Shown here: in pieces, positions 46,421-58,193 of the stretch
How the letters are laid out: each line of letters starts with the position of its first letter
Numbering within the stretch: the first letter of the stretch is position 1
Assembly: GCF_043641665.1 (NCBI RefSeq)
Contig: NC_092196.1
Span: forward strand, 3,144,869-3,208,868
DNA length: 64,000 bases
Direction of reading: 5' to 3'
DNA from: Enoplosus armatus
Lineage: Eukaryota; Chordata; Actinopteri; Centrarchiformes; Enoplosidae
Made by a program: the position numbers and the translations under genes
Notes under the pieces: model-generated
Told to the model about the DNA's origin: nothing
Databases searched by the model: none
What the model saw: the letters and a program-made list of their open reading frames with translations, nothing else

Positions 46421-47565
46421 CTACAACCTAGTCTCCATAGTGGAGTGTTTTTGGAAGATTTTGTCAGTTGAGGTCTGTCCAGACTCTGGTAGGTTCTCAT
46501 CTCCAGTGTTGTAGTCATTGTCAGTCGGTGAGGTTCCTAAGTCAGTCCGAACCTCAGTCAGTGTTCTCTCTGTAGGGTCTTGAGTCAGTGCACGGTGCGT
46601 CTTATGGATCCAGTTGCTTAGTCTGTCTTCAGTCAACCATACTTTCACACAATGTGATGTAGCCTCTGCTACTTTGTACGGTCCCTTCCACCTGGGGGAG
46701 GACCAATTGAGCTTATTGACTTTCCTTAGGACCCAGCTTCCCACTTCAAAAGGAGATGTGTCGTGGTCCAGTTCTTTGGTGAGTCAGTTTCCGTGACCTG
46801 TTGAGAGATGCTCATCACAGTGTTATTCAGTTGTTTAACATACTCACTCAGATCTTCATACTGTAATAATACAGGTGGAGTGTCTGTTGGTGCAGTAGTA
46901 AATGGACAGGGCATTTTCCTTCCTGTCAAAATCTCATGTGGGCTGACATTCATTGTCGCATTTGGAGTGGATCTCAGGTTAAATAGCACTATAGGGAGGG
47001 CTTCGATCCAGGTTAGTTTTGTGTCTGCGCAGACTTTAGCCAATCCTTCTTTGATAGTACGATTAGCCCTTTCTACTAGTCCCTGAGATGCTGGATGGTA
47101 AACTGCACCGAACTTCTCCTAACTCCTCATTGGAGAAATGAGTGCCGTTGTCAGATCTTATTACTTCTGGTACTCCGAATCTGGGAATGATTTCCCTTGT
47201 TAGCCATTTTATGACTTCTTTCCCCTTTTCAGTTCTGGTAGGTGTGGCTTCAACCCACCTTGAGAATGGATCTACACAGACTAAGAGATATCTCTTGCCC
47301 TCAACTCTGTGATCTGCACCCATGTCAGTGAAATCAATCACTATCTCCTTCCATGGGGCATCAGGAAGTGGAAAACTTCCTAGTCCTGCCTTGAGTGAAA
47401 CCTTTGGATTGAACTGATTACAGATTTCACATGACTGTACAAAATATTTAGTGATGTCTTTAAGGTGGGGGTGCCACTAATGCTGAGAAATGAGAGCTGT
47501 TACTTTTGAGCTCGCACAGTGACCTCTACTGTGGGCTTCTTGGCATAGCAAATTTAGTAGTCCAG
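46421..47565 (-). pseudogene. pol: ERV integrase, broken (P2)
   Basis: Shares with P0 the 2-bp change that splits the C-terminal half (46726-47043 and 46421-46744), as well as the core frameshift and zinc-region stop (47477-47479). Confidence 0.88.
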
Positions 47566-47574
47566 CCGGAGCTA

Positions 47575-48386
47575 CTATCTCGTGCTGTAGTACATTAACA
47601 CTTCTCGGTCTGTTGTACTCCTACTCCCCCCCTTTTGAAAAAGAACGGTTGACAAAGCCGTTCTTTTCATCAACATCCAGATGAAACGGTTCCCAGTAGT
47701 TGGGAGTATGTAGGTTGCATGCTGTAGATAGTGCTGTTTTAACGTTAACGGAGCTGTTTGCAGCAGGCCATTCCTTATGACCACTAAAGGGCCCATCATA
47801 GGAGGTGAGCTCTGGGCTGCATGTGTTGTGTCAGACTGTGTCAGTGGCCTCTGATGTTGGAGGGCCTCCATCATAGCTCGTGCTTCTGCGTAGGCAGGAG
47901 GGGGAGCCGTGGGAGTTTGGTCATGCGCCGTCTTATCTTTTTGTTCCGGTTGCTGTGTCTCTGGAGGAGTCAAGGTCTTAACTGGCATTTGATATATGGA
48001 TTGCACAGAGGACGGTGATTAGATGGAGAATTTAACTTCTCCCATAAAACATTGGCCAAAAACCCTTCTGCCTTTTTTACTACTTGTCCTGCTTTCCCTT
48101 TCTGCATTCTTCCTGCCTCTTGTACCGTTACTGTGCTCTGCTCTAGACTTCCTGTAGCTTGCTTCATGAACATATTAAAATCGCTCACTTTTGGTGGAAC
48201 GCTTTCACAACCTCCAAACATCCCTTTGTCCTGCACTACACCCGTCCAATCTTCTAACCTTTCTAATCCCTTCTTTGTTTCATCTTTTGGAACTTTCTTC
48301 TGCCATCTCACTATTGTTTCAGCTAACACCGACCCCAAAGAGCCGGATTTGCAATCCCGCCACTTACCCACAACTTTCTGCGACAT
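47575..48386 (-). pseudogene. gag: ERV gag fragment (P2)
   Basis: Like P0 in having the extra Lys codon and PPPAY; same frameshift. Confidence 0.7.
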
Positions 48387-48782
48387 TTTTAAACACTATT
48401 CCATGTGTTATTCAGAGAGGGTGAGTGGCACAGTGCCCGAGTGAGGACCCGATCAAGAAGCTTCTACACGGAGTCTGTTACTCTGTGCGCTTGATCGTTG
48501 AGGGTTTTCCCAGTCTATTCACTCGTTTTAAATCACCACCTTCTGTAACACCTTGACTAAAATATCCCCTTTTATGCTATTCCAATCCTCCATGCACACA
48601 ACGACTTGAGATCCGTGTTAGTGCAGGAATTTTCCAGCAGTCTGTACTGTCCGATACACCGACACATGCACAGTAAAAATATCAATCAAGTAGGAAACCA
48701 CCCCACATTTGTATGAAAAAAATAACAAACTTATCCCTGTGTCCTCATAAAGATTGTATCTTTACAATTATTCCGGGAATTT

Positions 48783-48813
<31 letters not shown>

Positions 48814-49261
48814 AATTTTTCTTTTTTGTACTCGAGTCTTCACCTACGCGGCATCGGGACAATCAAACTTCTCCCGGCATCGGGCTAACCCCGGAATCAA
48901 AAATGTCCTTTAATAATTTAGAAGACAATATGCCTTTTATTCCAGCCGATTCAAACTAAACTAGGACACTTATTCACTTTCCCTCACGTGAGACTAAGTG
49001 TTTTTTACTTTACATGTGACCATTTCAGTAAAAATCAAACAATCATTAATCATTCTCCAAAAGAAAATGACTATGCTTTTAGCGATCAGGGAATAATCTT
49101 ATTCAGACAATTTGTTTTGGTATGCCCAATGTGCAGAAATTCCAAGTAGAAAAGAGGTTTTCTGCTTACCTTTTTGTTTCAGGCGCCTGAAATTGTCTGA
49201 AAAAGTGTCTCCTTTGATCGACTCCGGCGGTCCTCAATCGGACGCAGTCTCAGAGTCAGCC
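48387..49261 (-). other. ERV leader (P2)
   Basis: No gene. (TTTA)n near 48781-48811 is longer than in P0. Confidence 0.6.
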
Positions 49262-49281
49262 AATCCGGGTCACCGGCACCA
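49262..49281 (-). promoter_or_regulatory. ERV primer binding site, tRNA-His-like (P2)
   Basis: Same 20 bases as in P0 and P1. Confidence 0.6.
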
Positions 49282-49284
49282 ATT

Positions 49285-49342
49285 TGTTAGCCCCATTCTT
49301 TAGTTTGAAGCCCAAGAACAAACTGGAGCAATGTTCAGTTCA
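49285..49342 (-). repeat. 5' LTR, PBS-proximal piece (P2)
   Basis: 58 bp, same breakpoint as the other proviruses. Confidence 0.85.
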
Positions 49343-52300
49343 GGAACCTGAAAAAAGTACATTAATGGATTTCTGAAATATAATTCCTTTTCCATTAAGT
49401 AAAGAAAGTAACATTCTCTCTGAATAACCATTTGGTTTCACATATGACTTGATTTAAATGAATTTTTAGCAACTTTCAAAGTCTGTCTCGCCCAACTTTT
49501 CAATAATGGCATGTTTCACTTTACCAATTTCAGTATTTATTTTACAATATTTACTCTAACACATTTTGCATATAATTACATAAACTCTTTAAAGGAAAAT
49601 GGGTCAAACCATTTTGAGCTGAGAAAGTAATTTGTGATTATTTTCAATTATAATGATAAGGAAACAGGGTTGCATAAAGTAAGAGGGATGACTAGCTACA
49701 TTATTTCTGATTATAGATCATTATATAAAAGTGAGAAATAAATGCTCAACACACCAAAGTATACTTTGAATAACTTTTAATACTTTGTCAGCACTATTTC
49801 TCTATTAACAACACCCAACAACAACAACACCACATTGCTTTTAAACCTTACTATTGATGGCTGGCTGCCCTAGCCTATCAACATATTCACTCTAACTGAG
49901 CTAAAAACATTTCACTCTAACACTTAACAGGCTAAAACTTGCCATCTGCTTTAGAACATCGGTTTTCTAATTTTCCACTTTATTTCTCATGGCTGACCAG
50001 AGAACTCCATTGGTCTTTTGCAATGGCCAGGTGGCGTGATGTAACATTTTGCGGTGGTGGAATGATGGTCAGCATATCCTCAAAGGGATACCAATGGCGA
50101 TCCTCCCTCAACGGCCAGAAAAAGCGTTTTTCCCCCACTCTGTGCATACATTTCACCTGGCAGTGGGTCTCATTCACCTCTTGGATGATCCCTGGGTAGA
50201 TGTAGCCCTCATACAGCAGGACACACCATTTACCCACAACCTCTGGAGTATGCCACTGCTCTTCTTCTGGTGTGCTATGTGTTAGGAGTTCTGTGTGGTC
50301 ATCTGTGGAATTAAAGCTGAAGCTTTTGGTTTTTTGGCAATTACATTCCAGATTCCCATTTGCAGAACACATGCAGCTGATGTCGCGGTACAACATTTTC
50401 CCAGGTGAAAGAGTAATCACCTGGCAAGACAAGGCAAGATCAGTCATACACAAGTTAGTTCAAAGTGCTTTACCTAAATAAGAATCATGGAGAAATAGTG
50501 AAGTGAATACCTGGTGAAGCCTCATTGTGGATGGTACCGCTGGAAGGTCAGCTGGCATTTCCTTCACTGCATCATCCACATCTTGCTCCTGAATGTAAAA
50601 CAATTTCACCTTTGTTTGTCCATCATTCAGAGCCTGGTAAAGGGACATTGGCGTGGGAATATCAACTCCTCAGCCCTCCTCTTCAGTGTGCCACCTATGC
50701 CATCTGGGGCTCCTTTGCCATGACTGGCTTCAAAGTAATTCCAAGTTCCCCTTGTAAACCCCTTCTTAAAAATTTCAGTGCAAAAAAGGTAAAAGTTTCT
50801 ACGCTGTTTGTATTGTGTGCAGGGCCCATCGCTCAAAAAATGCACAGTTGTCACATCTGGGAATTTTTCTCTGATTTCCTTCAGAATGGGGGTCCATGTG
50901 TTTCCATATTGCAGGTGGTCCCTTCAATCTTGATGCCGATATGGTCCAGAAGGATGTAGGGGCCGATTCTCCCCCCACATGATAAACACCGGTGTGTAAA
51001 GTGGCCTGTTGGTGGGACGCACCAAAATGAACAGATTGCACTTCTGCACTGTATTTGCAAGCATAGTTTTCTGAGAAATCAACATGAAGTACACATTCGT
51101 TGGCAGGGAGGTTCTGCTTCAGGGCCCGTGAGAAAGCATACTGCTGCCTGATGTTGTAGAGATGACGCTTAAACTTCTGGAGCAAAGTGGCAAATGTTTC
51201 CACCAGCTCTTCTTGTGAGGATTCATATTCTTTTTTCAAAGTGACCTTTGAGGTTACTCCAGAATCATCTTTGTGCTTTTTGTCAACAGTTGCCCACTGA
51301 AGGTAGGAGACACTATCTGTAGCGGTCTTTTTGAAGCAACTTCTTTCCTGTTTCTACATCTTTTTTCCATTTCTCTCTTTCTTTTAGTAAGTACTGTTGT
51401 CTCCTCTGTACATCAGCATCACGCTTTGCACGGTAGCGTCTCTGCTTTTCAGCAGCACTCAATGGTGGGCCACACTGTAAGAAAAGCAATTTATCGAACT
51501 CAATTTAGTGTCCCCTATTATGAATTGTAACTCATTGTTTGAATGCAGTTTGATTTATGTCAAGTTAATCATCCCATCAAGGTAGTTCCTGCAACCATAA
51601 TCAATTTGGACTACCATTAGGAAATGAAAGGAAACAATACAGTCTGTAAAATTCAGGAAAGTGTTTACAATATGTAGATTAACTAAATTCTATTTCAGAT
51701 AATGTAAATTATTGAATTGAATCATAAATAATAGTTTCTGAAGTCTGAGTAAACTCGAGGAAATGCAGCCTGTTAATGTAGTGCAACCCTGTTACTCTAA
51801 TCACAGTAACAGGGTTGCAAATCCATGCTAATGTTAGCTTTTTCTCATGAGTACAAGCTAGCTTTTTAGCTAGCTGGTGTTACTGCTGACCAAGAGGACA
51901 CACTTACTTATGTAAAAAACTAAAAAAGAAAAAGAAAAAAAAAGGTCTTATCCTGATAATATGCATAACAGGGTTGCACGAGGTAGAGTGAGACATTCAA
52001 TCAAGGCTAACAATGTTATAAAAATATGAAAAATAAAAAAGAGGACATACCTTTGCTCTTTTGGAAAACTGTTTGATGATGTCAATTCCAGCGTATCGTG
52101 TGATTCGCTGCTTTCTTCTTCTTCTACCATGCTAAAAAGGTTATGGTAACAGGGTTGCGTGCATGTTGTGGGACACATGTTCCATAAATAATAATTATTA
52201 TTTGAAATATTATGTTTATTAAAGAAAATTGTTCCCACAGTTACAAGAAACAGCAATGAAACAAATAATACCAAAAAAATTAGATTTAAATTTCATTTTG

Positions 52301-52551
52301 ACTGTTTTATTTGAGATTCAATTTGGTCATCAGGGGGGTGGGACAAGAGAAAAATGGCATTTTAGGGGGTACTCCAGACTTATTTGGTATTTTCAAAACT
52401 ATTTTCAAGCATTTTTTTCTCCTAGTTTTTTTAGATTTGGTCTCAAGACAAGTCAATTTACAGAGAAACTGCATATTTTAGTATTTTGTATATGGATTAT
52501 TTAAAATTTGATGGGTGGGACGTAAAATGTCCTCCAATTCTGGAATGACCC
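49343..52551 (-). mobile_element. DDE-like DNA transposon segment inside 5' LTR (P2)
   Basis: 3,209 bp. One of the inverted GTTGCA-type motifs near 51766 has lost bases (TGCAGCCTGTTA), while its neighbours are intact. Gene-free flanks: 49343-49979 and 51475-52551. Confidence 0.65.
49980..51474 (-). pseudogene. DDE-like transposase-family gene, broken (P2)
   Basis: Keeps the 25 bp missing in P0 and P1, giving an N-terminal basic block (RRYRAKRDADVQRRQQYL) in frame. It has the 16-bp deletion near 50671 (as P0) and the extra G near 50890 (as P1). Confidence 0.75.
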
Positions 52552-52623
52552 AGGTTCAGTGGAGAAATACAGAATACATACAATCAGAATACATGATAGC
52601 TCGAAACATAGCCAATTATAACA
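52552..52623 (-). repeat. 5' LTR, outer piece (P2)
   Basis: 72 bp ending TATAACA, followed by TCAAC of H3. Confidence 0.85.
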
Positions 52624-52738
52624 TCAACGTGACAAAGACAAAGGAGCTGACTGTGGATCTGAGGAGGACCAAGGCGCCGATGACCCCTGTTTCCATCCAG
52701 GACGTCAGTGATGCTGGATACCATCAAACCTACAGCTA
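52624..52738 (+). pseudogene. Non-LTR reverse transcriptase scrap (H3)
   Basis: Third copy of the remnant at the LTR edge. Confidence 0.6.
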
Positions 52739-53528
52739 CATTATAGTGTTTCTTATGATTTGACTGCGAGTGAGATGAAATTCTTGGGGTGTGCAGATTA
52801 AACAAATGAGCCACAGCGTGTTAGTGTAGCGTTAGCCAGGCTAGCTGTTTCCCCCCTGCTTCCAGTCCTTATGCTAAGCTAGCCACATCCTGACTCCAAC
52901 TCCGGATTTCAAACACAAACGTGAGACTGACATTGACTGATTTTTCATCTAACTGTTGAAAAGAAAGCAGATACACACATATCTCAAATTTCAAACTATT
53001 CTTTTAAATTGAGGTGTCACAGAAAAAGGGCCAATCGCTTTTTGTGTTAAGATTTATTTGCAGTTAGAACTAAAGAGTTGTGGATGGAAAAAAATGCCTT
53101 TTTTTGGCGTGTTCTCCACCTGATCATGAGAGAAAATGTAAGACTATTTTCTTGTTTAACAGCATCAGAAAACTAGTTGTGGAAGAAGCAAAAGTATCAC
53201 AGTAAAAGTACTCCCCTAAGTAAAAGTCAACATCTTACTGAAGTAAAAGTACAGTATTTAAAGTATCTGAAGTAAACATACTTATATGCAGAAAGCACCT
53301 TTAATTGTTATATTTATCACATATAATTTTATATTATTACTGATGCCTTTACATGTATGCAGCATGTTAACGGTCATGTTCATTTAACTGTCAAGGTGGA
53401 GCTCAATTGAACTTACAATATCATATACAACAATACATTTTTTTTTTTTTTAAATGTACAATTTGAAAAATAAGATTTAAAATGAATGTAATGGAGTAAA
53501 AAGTATTTTCATTCAATTGAATGTTGAA
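52739..53528. other. H3 non-coding stretch
   Basis: Matches 10251-11042. It lacks the LINE insertion of H2. No gene. Confidence 0.4.
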
Positions 53529-53547
53529 GGGCGGGGCGGCCATTTTG
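53529..53547 (+). promoter_or_regulatory. GC box / YY1-like element (H3)
   Basis: GGGCGGGGCGGCCATTTTG, identical to H2. Confidence 0.4.
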
Positions 53548-53874
53548 TTCCCATTTGGATCACAGACTGTGGCTTTGATGAGTCTATGATGTCAAAGTAC
53601 GAAAAAAGATCGTCTGTCAATAGAATGTTGGACACTCAAGCCTTTGATGTGTTCCGGAATTCTCGCTTGTGTACAAGGGGGGCGCCAGTCAGAAGTCGCT
53701 ACCGTTGATCGCAAACACTTGAAGCACTTAGGAGACACAACCCGAGTGACAAAAACAGTTTGAAAGACACTTCGACAAGTACTGAAAACACTTCTCTTCA
53801 AACAAGAGCTTGGTTCTAGCAAGTCTTTATTGAACAGACAGGAAGAATCCTCAAGTCCCACGAACCTGACACTG

Positions 53875-54879
53875 ATGGAGTACATAAATAACCATACTAT
53901 GCTGGACCTCCCTTACCGGCCGCAAGCCGAGACTCTCCGCCGAAGAGAGAGGTCCCGGCCCCAGGCCCCAACTAATCCAGAGCGGGCAAGATATCAGCCA
54001 CAAAACCACCTGATGCAGGTGGAAGATCTGAAAAGGCGCCTGCAGGTATCCAACTATTACCTAAAGCAGGAGAAAGCCATGAGGATGATGGCGGAGCGCA
54101 ACAGAACCGCCGACAGGAGCAGCCTCCAGGCAATAGAGGGAAAACTGAGGGAGGAGATTAGCCTGAGAGTCGAGCGTGAAAAGGAGGTACAGAGGCTCCA
54201 AGAAGACATCAAAAAAATGAGTCTGTCCTCCGGAGCGCTTCCAGCTGAGCCCCTGAATGAGTCAACTACCACTGACCACCTCAAAGAGGAGCTCCTGAAG
54301 GACTATAAAGAGCTGGAAAGCGCAGCTAAAAACAGTCCACCTCAGTCTTGCGCCCCCAAGACAGAACTGGAGATAGTCAGTCGCCAGTTTATGGAGAGAG
54401 TCTCCATGGACCTGAAGCTGGTTAAGAGGCTGGAAGCAGAAAAAGAAGCCCTTCAGCAGGAGATGGAGGCGATGAAGCAGAAAGAGGCCTGCAGAGAAGA
54501 GGCGACCTCCGAGCAGCTGGAGGACCTAAAGAGGCAGCTGCAGGAGATGACCAGCTCCAGCCTCCAGCTGGCGTCCAAGCTGAAGGCCCAGGAAGAGGCC
54601 AGTGAGGCGCTGGAGGACAAGGTGGAGGCGCTCACCAAGCAGATGAAGACGCAAATGTGCGCGCTCATCCAGGAGGCCCTCCCCCTGAAGGAGACCGCTG
54701 AGGTCCCCGAACAGGCCGACGCTCCAGAGACGCTCCAGGAGACGGTCCAGGAGACAATCCAGGAGACACTCCAGGAGACACTCCAGGAGACGCCGAAGAA
54801 GCCTTCTGTGTGGAGGCGATTCAAGAAGTGTGTCACTCCCAAACACCGCCGCAAATACAAGACGCAGCAGCAGGAGTGA
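53875..54879 (+). CDS. Coiled-coil protein with QET repeat, copy H3
   Basis: 334 aa, five repeat units, otherwise the H1 protein with one substitution. Intact frame and basic tail. Confidence 0.75.
   Translation: MEYINNHTMLDLPYRPQAETLRRRERSRPQAPTNPERARYQPQNHLMQVEDLKRRLQVSNYYLKQEKAMRMMAERNRTADRSSLQAIEGKLREEISLRVEREKEVQRLQEDIKKMSLSSGALPAEPLNESTTTDHLKEELLKDYKELESAAKNSPPQSCAPKTELEIVSRQFMERVSMDLKLVKRLEAEKEALQQEMEAMKQKEACREEATSEQLEDLKRQLQEMTSSSLQLASKLKAQEEASEALEDKVEALTKQMKTQMCALIQEALPLKETAEVPEQADAPETLQETVQETIQETLQETLQETPKKPSVWRRFKKCVTPKHRRKYKTQQQE
54727..54791 (+). repeat. Coding minisatellite, 12-bp unit (H3)
   Basis: Five units, 65 bp; the shortest allele. Confidence 0.95.
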
Positions 54880-54884
54880 GACAG

Positions 54885-54885
<1 letters not shown>

Positions 54886-54920
<35 letters not shown>

Positions 54921-54949
54921 CCCCCCCCCCCCACACACACACACACACA
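54886..54949. repeat. (CA)n - poly-C - (CA)n microsatellite (H3)
   Basis: Shortest of the three tracts. Confidence 0.95.
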
Positions 54950-55068
54950 GGCCGTAACAGGCCACAGGGCAGCGCGGAGGTTCAGTATTTGGCACGTCCT
55001 CTCCGTGTCTGCGTGGGTTTACCCCGGGTCCTCCGGTTTCCTCCCACACACTACAACAAATATATATA

Positions 55069-56076
55069 CAGTGCTTAACTAATGTATTAGACCACCTGTC
55101 AGAAAAACGAGAAAACACAAACATTTTAGAAATCTGTCAAAAACCTGTTTCAAACTAAAACTTGTATTGTTATTTATTAGGCAAACAACATTTGAACTAA
55201 TTTGCCCAATGCCGTGTCCACAAATGGAACCCCGTACCATAATGGAATCTCCACCGTGTTTCACTGTGGCTGCAACGCATCCAGCATCAAAACGTTCTCC
55301 AGCTTTTCTGCGGACATAAACACGACGATGCTGACCGGAGAGTTTGAACTTGGACTCGTCCGTCCAGAGTACCTTCTTCCAGTGTTTGTGCTCCCTGGCT
55401 ACTGTGAGGCGTTTTTGGATGTTTGCAGGCCTCAATAAACGGCTTCTTAGCAGCTATTCTTCCCTTTAAGCCTTGTTCCTTCAGTCGTCTGCTTCTGGTC
55501 GTTTTGGAGACTTTTCTCAGATTCTGATCTAGAAGCATTAATCTCCGACTGAAGATCAGCAGTGGTCTCCCTTCTGTCTCTAGTGCTTAAAATGTTGAGG
55601 GGCCGGACATCTGCTTCAGTTAGCTTTTGTTTTCGGCCTCCTCCTTGACGCATTTTGTAAGTACCGGTCTCTGCAATCGAGTCCGAGGCACACTCGACCA
55701 CGCTGAGAGAACACTTAATGTCTCGCCCTATTTGTCTCAAAGACCATCCAGCATCATGAAGTGCTTTAATTCGGACTCTTTCTTTCTCAGTGAGTTCCCT
55801 GCGCTTCCCCATTTTGAACGGGAGTGAAGAAATTCAAACTGAATTCAAATGTGAGCCAGCACACTGGAATTCTCTGAGAAGTCAGAAATTAATCAAGAAT
55901 AACATCCAACCACGAAAACAAATTCGAGATATCATTTTGATTCAAGAGCTTGCACATACTGGTGGATTAACCATTACAGAGACATCAAAGAATATTTTGG
56001 TCATCAGCAATACTGTCCATTTAGGGCAGCAAACACCTTACACTGGGTGGTGGTCTAATACATTTGTTAAGCACTG
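55069..56076 (-). mobile_element. Decayed Tc1-like element (H3)
   Basis: Same ends as H1 and H2, 1,008 bp. Confidence 0.9.
55177..55812 (-). pseudogene. Tc1 transposase relic (H3)
   Basis: One extra A near 55437 adds a second frameshift to those shared with H1. Confidence 0.88.
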
Positions 56077-57689
56077 TATATATAATATATATTACAATTT
56101 GAACAATAATAATAATTGGAAAAATGATAATAAATAATAAATTCTTGAAATATACATACTTCCTGTATAATTGTATTTGTGTAGAGCATTGTTAAGTATT
56201 CGCCATACTGTCGTCTTACTGTTGTTCATAGTGAGAGTTTAATGACGTTGGAAATCAAAGATTCTTGCACAGGTGTTGGTCACAACCCCCTTACACATAA
56301 TGGAGCGTCATTTGATTCAATAGTGATGTAAAAATATTGATTGACACAGCTTTACAGCTTTTGGTTTCTTATTTCAAGTTCATATTTCAGTTCACTGTAT
56401 TGATGCATGTGTTGCCGATGTCATTGAAATCCTGGGTTACATAAAACAGAATTAGTTTTTGGCCTTTTGGAACACCGCCGGTGTTGACTTTTAGTGGGGA
56501 GTTCGGTGTCCAGCTGTGCACCAGCGGGTGGGAATAAAAGTCAGTGGTGTAACAGCACTTGTAGCGGTGCACAGAATGATGTCACACAGGCTCAATCTGG
56601 TGCTACAAGTTTAGTGAAGAATTTCTGCAGAATGCAAAAACATGACTTTAGGTTTACAGTCGCTGCAAAGCGTTTCCTGCTTCAGTGTGGTACACAGAGA
56701 TTTTCCTTGAACTCTACCCAGGTAGATGAACATTGATTTCATTTAATTTAGTTTGTTATTTTATCAGAGCTCTGAGTAGTTTTTTTGGTTGTTTTCTCCT
56801 CAACCTGAGTTGGTTGAAGGAAAAAAAACCTGTGTTTCTCAATTTAAAGGACAGTGGAGGACTGAACTGACTGACAAACTGAGGTTAAACTAATAGGGCG
56901 AAGAGAGACTTAAGGATTTGTTATATTCTTGTGTACTGTTTGCGTTAAATAAAGGCCGGCTGTATGTTCTGAGTATTATAAGCAGGCGTCCTGGTATTTT
57001 TTATTCCTCTACTCCTCCTTGGAAAGAACCTAAGATAAGTACTTGTACATACACAATTCTGTAGTGTGCAATAAGTAGTGCTTACACTGGTGTCGTTCCT
57101 TTATATAACGTTAGCTTTTCACTTCTGCCGATTGCATTTACGCTTCAAAAATCATAAAAAGTGGTGTTCATTAGTGAAGATTATCTTGCTGAAGTATCAT
57201 AAACCTTTGTTTGCCACAGAGCTAATTTTCTGTGATGATCCAAAATCTAATAGAAAAATCCCTTTGGCATTTTTGTTGAGGGAACCAGGGTGATGCTAAC
57301 TTCCTGGTTGGCCTACAAAAACACGTCATCCCTGCAACACCTTATTTTACTCTGATTTATATTTCTAAGTGTGACAACGCCACCCTGGGAATTTCACCCA
57401 GAGAATAACCATTTACTGTACATATTCTTATAATAAGATAAGCAGAGACATGAGCTTCTAGTTCAAAATTGATGGTCCTTTATTTCAACAAAATTTAGTT
57501 GGGGTGTTAATAATCAGGTAAAAAGGGTGGTCAGTTAAAAAGACAGTTTATTACAAAAAGAAAAGATACGTTAAAATCCTGTAAAACATACCACCATACT
57601 AAGGGTCAGTACCAGTACAGGCAGGGGTGTCAGGGAAACCTACAGGAGTGAGGGGAAGGGGAGTCACCACCACCAAGGAGGGGAGAGGG

Positions 57690-57729
<40 letters not shown>

Positions 57730-58173
57730 AAGCAACAAAAAAAGAACGTATTAGAATACACCGCAAATTAAATCGTGCAATAAATACCCACACAATGTAT
57801 TACAAAAAAAGGGCACAGAGATTTGAGAGAGCATGCAACCAAAAGAAACCAGAGAGGGGAAACCCTCCACCTAGTGACTCACCACCTGTAGGCACCAAAC
57901 AGCCAACCTGTACTGGAAACTAACAAACCCCAAAATGTTACAAATTCCCAACCAAAAAAACTACTCACAGATCTTGGTTTCTATAAAGAAAGAAACAGAA
58001 AACAAATACATCCTCGCACCATAAAACCCCTGCTTAACTTAAATATGGGGGAAAATCAGTCAACCCAGGAAGCAAACTAAAGAAAACCACAGATCACCAA
58101 ATTCATATTAAGAAAACAAAGTGAGGTAACCAAGAATATCCAAAGGAAACAGGACAAAGACAGCAATTGCCCC
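56077..58173. other. H3 3' non-coding stretch
   Basis: Corresponds to 13650-15049 but contains the H3-only block 56599-57287. CA tract at 57692-57724 is longer than in H1 and H2. No gene. Confidence 0.5.
56599..57287. other. H3-only 689-bp segment
   Basis: H1 and H2 have only CACCT between CTCAATCT and GGGTGATG; H3 has 689 bp instead. The segment starts GGTGCTAC after a T and ends GGAACCA, so it could be read as TGGT...ACCA ends, but no target duplication is seen. AATAAA at 56948. Nothing coding recognised. It may be an insertion in H3 or sequence lost from H1 and H2. Confidence 0.6.
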
Positions 58174-58193
58174 TGTTAACCCGATTCTTCAGC
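58174..58193 (-). repeat. 3' LTR stub (P3)
   Basis: Only TGTTAACCCGATTCTTCAG-like start remains; the sequence then jumps to ERV internal sequence equivalent to about 15703. The LTR body, polypurine tract and hairpin are deleted. Confidence 0.8.

Larger units (their letters stand above)
37341..52623 (-). mobile_element. Provirus P2, complete LTR to LTR, with nested elements
   Basis: 3' LTR 37341-37791, L1 38099-45425 (with Tc1 39405-41038, no piggyBac), env, integrase, gag, PBS, split 5' LTR to 52623. The left flank is GCCTC and the right flank TCAAC, again not a duplication. Confidence 0.88.
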
